Assembly (NCBI GenBank): GCA_963797535.1
Contig: CAWCPQ010000001.1
Location: 620,001-684,000, forward strand
Direction: 5' to 3'
DNA length: 64,000 nt
Source: JAWWOL01 sp963797535
GTDB lineage: Bacteria; Actinomycetota; Actinomycetes; JAWWOL01
A program made the position numbers and the translations under genes. The notes under the pieces were generated by a model. That model did no database searches, was not told where the DNA came from, and saw only the letters and a list, made by a program, of their open reading frames with translations. Of the stretch, positions 18,801 to 26,916 are shown piece after piece (position 1 is the stretch's first letter; each line of letters starts with the position of its first letter).

Positions 18801-20014
18801 GTCAGGGCTCCTTGCGATGACTCGTGATGAGGCAACGCTGCCGGGATGGTGGTGAGGGCGTCAAGGTCCACCGTGGAGTCCGCAGTGGCGCTGGGGACCA
18901 GTGCTCCGTCCCATTCCTGGGTGACGTTGCCAGCGTGTACGGGGGCCCGGCGGGAGGCCACGTAGGTTGCGGCCGAGATGGCGATCAGCAGCACGAACGA
19001 GACGACGATGCCCTCGGTACCCCCGATGAAGCTTGCCAAGCCGTAGCTGGCGGCACCGACGAGGGCGGCCATCGGCAGTGTGAACAACCACGCGGTGGCC
19101 ATCCGGCCGGCGACCCGCCAGCGGACTTCCGAGCCCCGCTTGGCGACACCGGACCCCAGGATGGAGCCGGTCGCGACGTGGGTGGTCGACAGCGAGTAGC
19201 CGAAGTGGGAGGCGAGCAGGATCACGGTGGCTGACGAGGAGGACGCCGCCATGCCCTGCGGGGCATCGATCTCGACCAGGCCCTTGCCGAGGGTACGGAT
19301 GATCCGCCAGCCACCGAGGTAGGTGCCGAGAGCGATCGCGATGGCGCAGGAGACGATGACCCAGCTCGGCGCCTTGGTGCCGGCGGCGAGCGATCCGTTG
19401 GCGATCAGGGCGAGGGTGATCACGCCCATGGTCTTCTGCGCGTCGTTGGTGCCGTGCGCGAGTGCGACCAGGGTTGCCGACCCGATCTGGCCGACCCGGA
19501 AGCCCTTCGTCTGGACGCCGCTGTTGACCTTGCGGGTGATCCGGTACAGCAGGAACGTGCCGACGATCACGACGATGCCGGCGATCACGGGCGACAGCAG
19601 CGCCGGGATGGCCACCTTGGAGGCCAGGCCGTGCCACTTGACGGCAGACGGTCCGGCGGCAGCGATCGTGGAACCGATCACACCGCCGATCAAGGCCTGC
19701 GAAGAGCTCGAGGGGATGCCGAAGTACCAGGTCGCGAGGTTCCACAGGATGCCGCCGCAGAGTCCGGCGAAGACCACGGTCAGGGTGACAGCGCCGGTTT
19801 CGACCAGCCCGCTGGCGATCGTGGCGGCGACCGTGAAGGACAGGAAGGCGCCGACGAGGTTGAGCAGACCGGCGATGGCGACAGCCACCTTGGGTCGCAG
19901 GGCTCCAGTGGCGATGGACGTGGCCATGGCGTTGCCGGTGTCGTGAAAGCCGTTGGTGAAGTCGAAGGCCAGGGCCGTCACGACGACGAGTACCAGCACC
20001 ATTGAGTTACCCAT
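18797..20014 (-). CDS. pitA: Low-affinity inorganic phosphate transporter (Pit)
   Basis: 405 residues with about ten membrane segments. Two PHO4-family repeats: N-terminal DFTNGFHDTGNAMATSIATGAL and C-half VALAHGTNDAQKTMGVI, each carrying the family's conserved N-D signature, plus FGIPSSSSQALIGG and GYSLSTTHVATGSILG. It imports metal-phosphate complexes with protons. A PHO-box-like direct repeat lies 63-84 bases upstream of the start codon, suggesting control by a PhoP/RegX3-type regulator. Followed by two small genes in the same orientation. Confidence 0.93.
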   Translation of the reverse strand: MGNSMVLVLVVVTALAFDFTNGFHDTGNAMATSIATGALRPKVAVAIAGLLNLVGAFLSFTVAATIASGLVETGAVTLTVVFAGLCGGILWNLATWYFGIPSSSSQALIGGVIGSTIAAAGPSAVKWHGLASKVAIPALLSPVIAGIVVIVGTFLLYRITRKVNSGVQTKGFRVGQIGSATLVALAHGTNDAQKTMGVITLALIANGSLAAGTKAPSWVIVSCAIAIALGTYLGGWRIIRTLGKGLVEIDAPQGMAASSSSATVILLASHFGYSLSTTHVATGSILGSGVAKRGSEVRWRVAGRMATAWLFTLPMAALVGAASYGLASFIGGTEGIVVSFVLLIAISAATYVASRRAPVHAGNVTQEWDGALVPSATADSTVDLDALTTIPAALPHHESSQGALT

Positions 20015-20076
20015 GCCGAGTGTTTACCGGACATTCATCCGCTCGCTAAGGGCAGGTGAGGATTTGGTCGGCCTTC

Positions 20077-20098
20077 GTTCACCATCTGTTCAACTTGC
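20077..20098 (+). promoter_or_regulatory. PHO-box-like pair of 11-bp direct repeats upstream of pitA
   Basis: GTTCACCATCT is followed immediately by GTTCAACTTGC, two 11-base units starting with GTTCA, the layout of the Streptomyces PhoP box. It lies between pitA and the MBL gene, on the strand opposite to pitA. Confidence 0.55.
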
Positions 20099-20136
20099 CG
20101 TCTTCTGTCGTCCATCAAGGCGATCTTGGCGAGCGC

Positions 20137-20808
20137 TCACCAGCCTCTGGCCCGCCACTCGCCGAGGTGGGGGCGCTCGGTGCCGAGGGTCGTGTCGTCG
20201 CCGTGGCCGGGGTAGACATGGGTGGCGTCCGGCAGCCGATCGAAGACCTTCGTCTCGACGTCGCCGATCAGCTTGGCGAACGCTGCCGGATCACTCCAGG
20301 TGTTGCCGACACCGCCGGGGAACAACGAGTCGCCGGTGAACAGGTGCGGCTCGTCGGCGAGCTCGCCGTCGGCGTCGTAGAGCAGGGCGATCCCACCCGG
20401 AGTGTGGCCGGCCAGGTGGATGACCTCGACGGACGTCGCGCCGACCGGGACCCGGTCGCCGTCGTCGACCAGCTCGTCCACCGGCAGCGGCAGGGCGTCG
20501 GCGTCGAGCGGGTGGGCGACCACGCCGGCCTGCGTCCTGCCGACGATCGCCTCGAGTGCGCCCCAGTGGTCTCCGTGCCGGTGGGTCGTCACGACGAGCG
20601 CCAGGTCGCCGCCGCTGGACTCGATCTCGCGCAGCAGCGCCGGGGCGTCCGCCGCGGCGTCGATGAGAACGGCTTCTCCCGTACGGACGCAGCGGAGCAG
20701 GTAGGCGTTGTTGCCGCGGCCGCCGACGAGAACCTTGGTGACCGTCAGACCGGGCAGCTCGAGGCGCTGGACCGGTGCATCGGGGGTGACCTCGCCGGTG
20801 TAGGTCAT
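20137..20808 (-). CDS. MBL-fold metallo-hydrolase
   Basis: 223 residues from ATG 20808 with an AGGAG ribosome-binding site. The metal-binding motif HRHGDHWGAL (HxHxDH), the LAGHTPGGIALLYD histidine, LFTGDSLFPGGVGNTW with its aspartate, and the terminal YPGHGDDTTLGTERPHL are glyoxalase II-like. Likely a thioester or lactone hydrolase; substrate not identifiable. Divergently placed next to uvrA, as in mycobacteria (Rv1637c/Rv1638). Confidence 0.87.
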   Translation of the reverse strand: MTYTGEVTPDAPVQRLELPGLTVTKVLVGGRGNNAYLLRCVRTGEAVLIDAAADAPALLREIESSGGDLALVVTTHRHGDHWGALEAIVGRTQAGVVAHPLDADALPLPVDELVDDGDRVPVGATSVEVIHLAGHTPGGIALLYDADGELADEPHLFTGDSLFPGGVGNTWSDPAAFAKLIGDVETKVFDRLPDATHVYPGHGDDTTLGTERPHLGEWRARGW

Positions 20809-20915
20809 CGAGGGCTCCTGAGGGCCGGAAAGAAACTGTCGGACCGCCTGGTTAGGGTGGGGAGGCCTGGTTCGGGGTGCTCACGCAAGCGTATTCGAGG
20901 GGTGTTCTCCAGTTC

Positions 20916-23882
20916 ATGGCTGACCGTCTGATCGTCCGCGGAGCGCGGGAGCACAACCTCAAGGACGTCTCGCTCGACCTGCCCCGTGACGCCCTGATCG
21001 TCTTCACCGGCCTGTCCGGCTCCGGCAAGTCCAGCCTGGCGTTCGACACCATCTTTGCCGAGGGCCAGCGCCGCTACGTCGAGAGCCTGTCGGCCTACGC
21101 CCGTCAGTTCCTCGGCCAGATGGACAAGCCCGACGTCGACTTCATCGAGGGCCTGTCTCCTGCCGTCTCCATCGACCAGAAGTCCACCAACCGCAACCCT
21201 CGCTCGACCGTGGGCACCATCACAGAGGTCTACGACTACCTGCGGCTGCTCTACGCGCGCATCGGTCACCCGCACTGCCCGAAGTGCGGGCGCGACATCG
21301 CCCGCCAGACCCCCCAGCAGATCGTCGACCGGATCCTCGAGCTGCCCGAGGGCGAGCGGTTCCAGATCCTTGCCCCGGTCATCCGCGGCCGCAAGGGTGA
21401 GTACGGCGAGCTGTTCCGCGAGCTGCAGACCAAGGGCTTCGCCAGGGCGCGCGTCGACGGGACCGTCGTGGCGCTGACCGACCCGCCCAAGCTGAAGAAG
21501 TACGAGAAGCACGACATCGAGGTCGTGATCGACCGGCTCACGGTCAAGGCGTCCGCCAAGCGCCGGCTCACCGACTCGATCGAGACCGCGCTCGGCCTGG
21601 GCGGGGGACTGGTCACCCTCGACTTCGTCGACCTCGACGAGGCCGACCCCAACCGCGAGCGCACCTTCTCCGAGCACCTGGCCTGTCTCTACGACGACCT
21701 GTCCTTCGACGAGCTCGAGCCGCGGTCGTTCTCGTTCAACTCCCCGTTCGGCGCCTGCCCCGCCTGCACCGGCCTCGGCACCCAGCTCGAGGTCGACGAA
21801 GAGCTGCTGATCCCCGACCCCTCGCTGGCGCTGTCCGCTGGCGCCATCGCTCCCTGGCGTGGCAACCAGTCGATGGAGTACTTCTCACGGCTGCTGGTGG
21901 CGCTGAGCGACGCCCTGGGCTTCGACGTCGACACCCCGTGGGAAAAGCTGCCGGCCAAGGTGCGCAAGGCGGTGATGAACGGTCACGACACCCAGGTGCA
22001 CGTCCGCTACCGCAACCGCTACGGCCGCGAGCGCTCCTACTACACCGCCTACGAAGGCGTCATCCCGTTCATCGAGCGCCGGCACGCCCAGGCCGAGAGC
22101 GACACGAGTCGCGAGCGCTTCGAGGGCTACATGCGCGAGGTGCCCTGCCCGACCTGCCAGGGCAGCCGGCTCAAGCCCGAGTCGCTGTCGGTGACTCTCG
22201 GCGACCTGAGCATCGCCCAGGTCTGCGAGATGCCGATCGACGAGTGCTCCGTCTTCCTCAGCGCCCTGGTGCTCAGCGACCGCGAGGAGCAGATCGCCGC
22301 GCGGGTGCTCAAGGAGGTCAACGCCCGGCTGCGCTTCCTGCTCGACGTCGGTCTCGACTACCTCTCGCTCAACCGAGCCGCCGGCACGCTGGCCGGCGGT
22401 GAGGCCCAGCGGATCCGGCTGGCAACGCAGATCGGTTCCGGCCTGGTCGGCGTGCTCTACGTGCTCGACGAGCCGTCGATCGGGCTGCACCAGCGCGACA
22501 ACCGGCGGCTGATCGAGACCCTCGTACGGCTGCGCGACCTGGGCAACACCCTGATCGTGGTCGAGCACGACGAGGACACCATCAAGCAGGCTGACTGGGT
22601 CGTCGACATCGGCCCGCGCGCCGGCGAGCACGGCGGTCAGGTCGTCCACTCGGGCAGTGTCGCCGGGCTGCTGGCCAACGAGGACTCGATCACCGGTGGC
22701 TACCTCTCCGGGCGCCGATCGATCCCGGTCCCCGCCATCCGCCGGCCGCGGCAGACCGGCGAAATGATCACCGTGCAGGGCGCGCGCGAGCACAACCTGC
22801 GCGACGTCACGGTGTCCTTCCCACTGCACCAGTTCGTCGCCATCACCGGTGTCTCCGGCTCCGGCAAGTCGACGCTGGTCAACGACATCCTGCACTCGGT
22901 GCTGGCCAAGGAGCTCAACGGCGCCCGTACGGTGCCCGGCCGCCACCGTCGGGTCACCGGGCTCCACCTGGTCGACAAGGTGGTCGGCGTCGACCAGTCG
23001 CCGATCGGGCGCACGCCGCGGTCCAACCCGGCCACCTACACCGGTGTCTTCGACCACATGCGCAGGCTGTTCGCCGAAACGACCGAGGCCAAGGTCCGCG
23101 GCTACCTGCCCGGCCGGTTCTCGTTCAACGTCAAGGGCGGTCGCTGCGAGGCATGCCGCGGCGACGGCACGATCAAGATCGAGATGAACTTCCTGCCGGA
23201 CGTCTACGTCCCGTGCGAGGTCTGCCACGGCGCGCGATACAACCGCGAGACCCTTGAGGTGCACTTCAAGGGCAAGAGCATCGCCGAGGTGCTCGACATG
23301 CCGATCGAGGAGGCAGCTGACTTCTTCGAGGCGGTGCCCGCGATCGCCCGGCACCTGCGCACGCTCAACGACGTCGGCCTGGGCTATGTCCGGCTCGGTC
23401 AGCCGGCACCCACCCTGTCCGGTGGCGAGGCTCAGCGGGTCAAGCTCGCCTCCGAGCTGCAGAAGCGCTCGACCGGTCGCACGATCTACATTCTCGACGA
23501 GCCGACGACCGGCCTGCACTTCGAGGACGTGCGCAAGCTTCTCGGCGTGCTCGGCCGGCTCGTCGACGCCGGCAACTCGGTTCTGGTGATCGAGCACAAC
23601 CTCGACGTCATCAAGACGGCGGACTGGATCGTCGACATGGGCCCCGAGGGCGGGACCGGTGGCGGCACCGTCGTGGCCGAGGGCACCCCCGAGCAGGTTG
23701 CCGAGGTCGAGGCCAGCCACACCGGACGGTTCCTGCGTCACGCGCTGGTCGCCAAGCCGGCTGCCAAACCGGCGGCCAAGGTGGCTCGCAAGCGGGTAGC
23801 CAAGATCGCGGCTCCGGCGACGACGCCCGTTAAGGCTGCGCCAGCGGCTTCGGCGAAGCGCCGGGCGGCGGCCGCCCGCTAG
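20916..23882 (+). CDS. uvrA: Excinuclease ABC subunit A
   Basis: 988 residues from ATG 20916 (MADRLIVRGAREHNL); an in-frame start at 20877 is less likely. Two ABC ATPase modules: Walker A GLSGSGKSSLAF and GVSGSGKSTLVN, signatures LAGGEAQRIRLA and LSGGEAQRVKLA, and zinc modules with CPKCG, CPTCQGSRL and CEACRGDGTI. Damage-recognition dimer of nucleotide excision repair. The last ~45 residues are an extra Lys/Ala/Pro-rich tail resembling nucleoid-protein tails. I could not find a well-formed LexA box upstream. Confidence 0.97.
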   Translation: MADRLIVRGAREHNLKDVSLDLPRDALIVFTGLSGSGKSSLAFDTIFAEGQRRYVESLSAYARQFLGQMDKPDVDFIEGLSPAVSIDQKSTNRNPRSTVGTITEVYDYLRLLYARIGHPHCPKCGRDIARQTPQQIVDRILELPEGERFQILAPVIRGRKGEYGELFRELQTKGFARARVDGTVVALTDPPKLKKYEKHDIEVVIDRLTVKASAKRRLTDSIETALGLGGGLVTLDFVDLDEADPNRERTFSEHLACLYDDLSFDELEPRSFSFNSPFGACPACTGLGTQLEVDEELLIPDPSLALSAGAIAPWRGNQSMEYFSRLLVALSDALGFDVDTPWEKLPAKVRKAVMNGHDTQVHVRYRNRYGRERSYYTAYEGVIPFIERRHAQAESDTSRERFEGYMREVPCPTCQGSRLKPESLSVTLGDLSIAQVCEMPIDECSVFLSALVLSDREEQIAARVLKEVNARLRFLLDVGLDYLSLNRAAGTLAGGEAQRIRLATQIGSGLVGVLYVLDEPSIGLHQRDNRRLIETLVRLRDLGNTLIVVEHDEDTIKQADWVVDIGPRAGEHGGQVVHSGSVAGLLANEDSITGGYLSGRRSIPVPAIRRPRQTGEMITVQGAREHNLRDVTVSFPLHQFVAITGVSGSGKSTLVNDILHSVLAKELNGARTVPGRHRRVTGLHLVDKVVGVDQSPIGRTPRSNPATYTGVFDHMRRLFAETTEAKVRGYLPGRFSFNVKGGRCEACRGDGTIKIEMNFLPDVYVPCEVCHGARYNRETLEVHFKGKSIAEVLDMPIEEAADFFEAVPAIARHLRTLNDVGLGYVRLGQPAPTLSGGEAQRVKLASELQKRSTGRTIYILDEPTTGLHFEDVRKLLGVLGRLVDAGNSVLVIEHNLDVIKTADWIVDMGPEGGTGGGTVVAEGTPEQVAEVEASHTGRFLRHALVAKPAAKPAAKVARKRVAKIAAPATTPVKAAPAASAKRRAAAAR

Positions 23883-23989
23883 CCGGGCTCGACCACTGAA
23901 GCGCGTCGGCCGGCACCGTCCGGTGCCTTGCGGCAAGATTGGCATCGCTGAACCGCAGCGCAGGGCGACCCGTACTGGGAAGGGTGACC

Positions 23990-25006
23990 GTGACCTCGGA
24001 ACAGTCGTCGACCTCCACCGCCGCGTTGTCGTGGCCGGCCAGCCGTGAAGAGTGGCAGGCTGCGCTGACCCGCCCCGGCGTGGTGCTGTTCCCGCTGCGG
24101 ATGTTCCTCGGCATCACGTTCACCTTTGCCGGGCTGCAGAAGCTGGCCGACCCGCACTTCTTCCAGGCTTCCCGCGCGACGTCGATCCAGGCTCAGCTCG
24201 TGCTGTTCCACCAGACCAGCCCGATCCGGTTCATGCTCGGACCGATCCAGCACCACGCCGTCCTGTTCGGCGCGTTCACTGCCGTCGTCGAGATGGGCGT
24301 CGGGCTCGGCACGCTGCTCGGGCTGTGGAGCAGGGCGGCCGCGTGCATCGGAGCCCTGCTCGCGCTGTCGTTCTTCCTCACGGTCAGCTGGAAGACCCGG
24401 CCCTACTACTACGGGTCCGACATCGTGTTCGTGTTCGCCTGGACCCCGTTCATCCTGGCCGGTGCCGGTGGCGTGCTGTCGCTGGACGCCTGGCGTCGTC
24501 GCGACCCCGGCACCAGGGCCGGTGACCCGGTGGTCGAGGACGGTCCGGCACCCCTGTTCGGTCGCCGTGCGGTCGTCGCCACCGGGGCTGTCGCGGCCGG
24601 TGGCCTGGTGCTGGCCGGGCTCGACGCCGCTATCGGACGGGGCGCAGCCCATGACAACGCCGCGGCGGCCGCCGGCAACGGCGTCGTCACGCTCGACGCC
24701 AACGCGACCACCATCGCGACGGCGGCCAAGGTCGACGCGGCCGGCGGCGTGGAGTTCCGGCAGCCGGCCACCGGGGATCCCGCCTGGCTGGTGGCGACCG
24801 GCGGCGGCACCTACAAGGCGTTCACCGCCGTCTGCACCCACCAGGGCTGCACCGTCAACTTCGCCAAGAAGAGCGCGCAGTTCCAGTGCCCTTGCCATGG
24901 TGGGATCTACGACGCGAAGACCGGCGAGGTGCTGAGCGGGCCGCCACCGGCCCCCCTCGCCGCCATCGCGGTCAAGAACGTCAACGGTGAGATCCGGCTG
25001 GCCTGA
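23990..25006 (+). CDS. DoxX-Rieske fusion protein
   Basis: 338 residues from GTG 23990, with GGGAAGG six bases upstream. Residues ~25-165 are a DoxX/TQO-subunit-like membrane domain with about four helices (FPLRMFLGITFTFAGLQKLADP opening). Residues 191-210 are a twin-arginine-like segment (GRRAVVATGAVAAGG). Residues ~235-338 form a Rieske [2Fe-2S] domain with CTHQGC (282-287) and CPCHGG (300-305), including both cysteine pairs and histidines. Inference: a membrane protein placing a Rieske cluster outside the membrane to exchange electrons with quinone or a periplasmic partner. Precedes the two-gene permease. Confidence 0.82.
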   Translation: MTSEQSSTSTAALSWPASREEWQAALTRPGVVLFPLRMFLGITFTFAGLQKLADPHFFQASRATSIQAQLVLFHQTSPIRFMLGPIQHHAVLFGAFTAVVEMGVGLGTLLGLWSRAAACIGALLALSFFLTVSWKTRPYYYGSDIVFVFAWTPFILAGAGGVLSLDAWRRRDPGTRAGDPVVEDGPAPLFGRRAVVATGAVAAGGLVLAGLDAAIGRGAAHDNAAAAAGNGVVTLDANATTIATAAKVDAAGGVEFRQPATGDPAWLVATGGGTYKAFTAVCTHQGCTVNFAKKSAQFQCPCHGGIYDAKTGEVLSGPPPAPLAAIAVKNVNGEIRLA

Positions 25007-25082
25007 ACCACGCTCATCAGGTTCCCAACAGCCTGCGGGGCTACCCTGACCGAGACCTTTTGCGGCTGCGTAGTACTTCAGG

Positions 25083-26093
25083 GTGGTGAGCGGGCACGTG
25101 ACGGTGGCGACCCAGCAGCACACCGACCTGCCCGCGGCCATTCGACGCTGGAACCCGGACGAGCGGATCGTGCTGCCGCTGCTGGCGATCGCCGCCGGGG
25201 CGCACGGCATCATCGGGCACTCCCTCGGCAACGCCAAGCTCCAGCAGTGGTCGACCATCTTCGTTGCGATCACCGTGCAGGCGCTGCCCTTCCTCGCGCT
25301 CGGCGTCCTGGTCAGCGGAGCCGTGTCCACGATGGTCAGTCCCCGGCTGCTGGCCAAGGTGCTCGGCCGCAACTCGTTGGTGTCGGTGCCCATCGCCGCC
25401 TTGGCCGGTTGCGCCTTGCCGGGCTGCGAGTGCGCCTCCGTACCGGTGGCCGGCCGGCTGACCCAGCGCGGTGTCCCCGGCTCTGCGGCGCTCGCCTTCA
25501 TGCTGGCTGCCCCGGCGATCAACCCGGTCGTCCTGGTGGCAACGGCCGTCGCGTTCCCCGGCAACCCGGAGATGGTGGCCGGCCGGTTCGCCGGCTCGCT
25601 GATGGTGGCTGTCCTGATGGGGCTGATCTGGACCCGGCTGGATCGCCACGGCGCTTTGATGAAGGTCCGGAGTCAGACCCCCGAGGAGGGTGGCGGCGTC
25701 TGGGCCCTGGCCGGGGTGGCCAGGGTTGACTTCCTGCACGCCGCAGGCTGGCTCGTCGTCGGCGCAGCAGCGGCCGCCTCCCTGCAGGTCTTCATCCCCA
25801 AGGAGTGGCTGGACGCGATCGCGACGCACAAGCTGATCGCGCTGCCGGTGATGGGTCTGTTTGCCGTTGCCCTGTCGATCTGTTCCGAGGCCGATGCCTT
25901 CGTCGCCGCCAGCCTGCGCCAGTTCTCCCTCACCTCGCGGCTGGTGTTCCTCGTGGTCGGCCCGGCCATCGACCTCAAGCTCGCCGCCATGCAGTGGGGC
26001 ACCTTCGGCCGGTCGTTCGCGATCCGGTTCGGTCCGATCACGTTCGTCGTCGCCGTGACCTGCGGCGCCCTCGCCGGCTGGTGGTTGTTGTGA
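25083..26093 (+). CDS. DUF318-type permease (YcgR/ArsP-like)
   Basis: 336 residues, about eight membrane helices. Contains GCALPGCECASVPVAGRLT, the cysteine-rich signature of the DUF318/SO_0444-type permease family, and the mirrored second-half motif SICSEADAFVAASL. Family members have been linked to export of metal(loid)s or organoarsenicals (ArsP) but most are uncharacterised. GTG 25083 or 25086 are both possible; TAGTAC lies six bases before 25083. The stop overlaps the next gene by four bases (GTGA), so the two make a pair. Confidence 0.82.
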   Translation: MVSGHVTVATQQHTDLPAAIRRWNPDERIVLPLLAIAAGAHGIIGHSLGNAKLQQWSTIFVAITVQALPFLALGVLVSGAVSTMVSPRLLAKVLGRNSLVSVPIAALAGCALPGCECASVPVAGRLTQRGVPGSAALAFMLAAPAINPVVLVATAVAFPGNPEMVAGRFAGSLMVAVLMGLIWTRLDRHGALMKVRSQTPEEGGGVWALAGVARVDFLHAAGWLVVGAAAAASLQVFIPKEWLDAIATHKLIALPVMGLFAVALSICSEADAFVAASLRQFSLTSRLVFLVVGPAIDLKLAAMQWGTFGRSFAIRFGPITFVVAVTCGALAGWWLL

Positions 26094-26851
26094 ACCGGCG
26101 GACCGAGTCGCTGCTGCTGGCGTCGATGGGCGTTGCCGCGATCGTCCTGGCGACGAACGGCGGGGCGCTCACCTTCATCCGCCCCACCCTGGTGCCCTAC
26201 CTGTTCGCCTCGGGCTGCTTGCTGCTCCTGCTCGCCGTAGCCCCTGCGGTCCGCAGCCGCTCGCAGCCGGACCGCGAAGCCGCGGCCGAGGCGCACACCG
26301 AGCACGATCATCAGCACTCGCGTCGCGCCCCCTGGCTGGTTCTGGCTCCGCTGCTGGTGCTCCTCGTGGTGGCTCCCGGACCGCTGGGAGCCGCTGCAGC
26401 TCCCAGCGCCGAACGTGCCGTCGAGCCGCAGACGGGCACCTACCCGCCGGTCGGACCCAGGGTCAACGGGGCGGTGCCGATGACGCTGGCGGAGTACACC
26501 TCGCGAGCCATCGACGACGACGACCACTCGCTGACGGGGGTTCCCGTACGACTGGTGGGATTTGTGGCAAAGGCCAAGGACGGCAACGGTTTCCTGCTGT
26601 CCCGGTTCACCATCTTCTGCTGCGCGGCCGACGCCGAGATCCAGCAGATCCGGGTGCACGGGTCCGCGACCGACTTCCCGTCCGACACCTGGGTGGAGGT
26701 CACGGGCACCTGGCCGCCCGCCTCGGCGCCGACGGCAGCCCAGGCGGCTGACCCGAGCCACCTTCCGCTGCCGGCCCTCGACGCGACCGCGGTGGTCAAG
26801 ATCAAGCGTCCGCACGCGCCGTACGAGTACACCTTGCAGTACGCGGACTGA
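26090..26851 (+). CDS. TIGR03943-family putative permease subunit (YcgQ-like)
   Basis: 253 residues from GTG 26090, overlapping the permease stop codon. Two N-terminal membrane helices flank a His/Glu-rich loop (EAHTEHDHQHS), a possible metal-binding patch; a third hydrophobic stretch precedes an outside domain with LVGFVAKAKDGNGFLLSRF, the Cys pair in TIFCCAADAE and a VEVTGTW strand. This pairing with a DUF318 permease is the standard YcgR-YcgQ arrangement. Function is inferred only: a two-component metal or sulfur-related transporter. Confidence 0.8.
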   Translation: MNRRTESLLLASMGVAAIVLATNGGALTFIRPTLVPYLFASGCLLLLLAVAPAVRSRSQPDREAAAEAHTEHDHQHSRRAPWLVLAPLLVLLVVAPGPLGAAAAPSAERAVEPQTGTYPPVGPRVNGAVPMTLAEYTSRAIDDDDHSLTGVPVRLVGFVAKAKDGNGFLLSRFTIFCCAADAEIQQIRVHGSATDFPSDTWVEVTGTWPPASAPTAAQAADPSHLPLPALDATAVVKIKRPHAPYEYTLQYAD

Positions 26852-26904
26852 CAGCTGCGGCAAAGTCGGGTCGGCTACCGGCCACATGTGTCGGTGGGTT
26901 CAAC

Positions 26905-26910
26905 TAGGCT
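26905..26910 (+). promoter_or_regulatory. -10 element of uvrC operon, leaderless type
   Basis: TAGGCT followed by six bases (GAGATT) and GTG 26917. Confidence 0.55.
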
Positions 26911-26916
26911 GAGATT

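Noticed and set aside
20890..20915. LexA (SOS) box before uvrA
   Set aside because: TCGAGGGGTGTTCTC only loosely resembles TCGAAC-N4-GTTCGA and the spacing between half-sites is three, not four.
21885..23945. 686-codon open frame antisense to uvrA
   Set aside because: Shadow of uvrA; no ribosome-binding site or family features.
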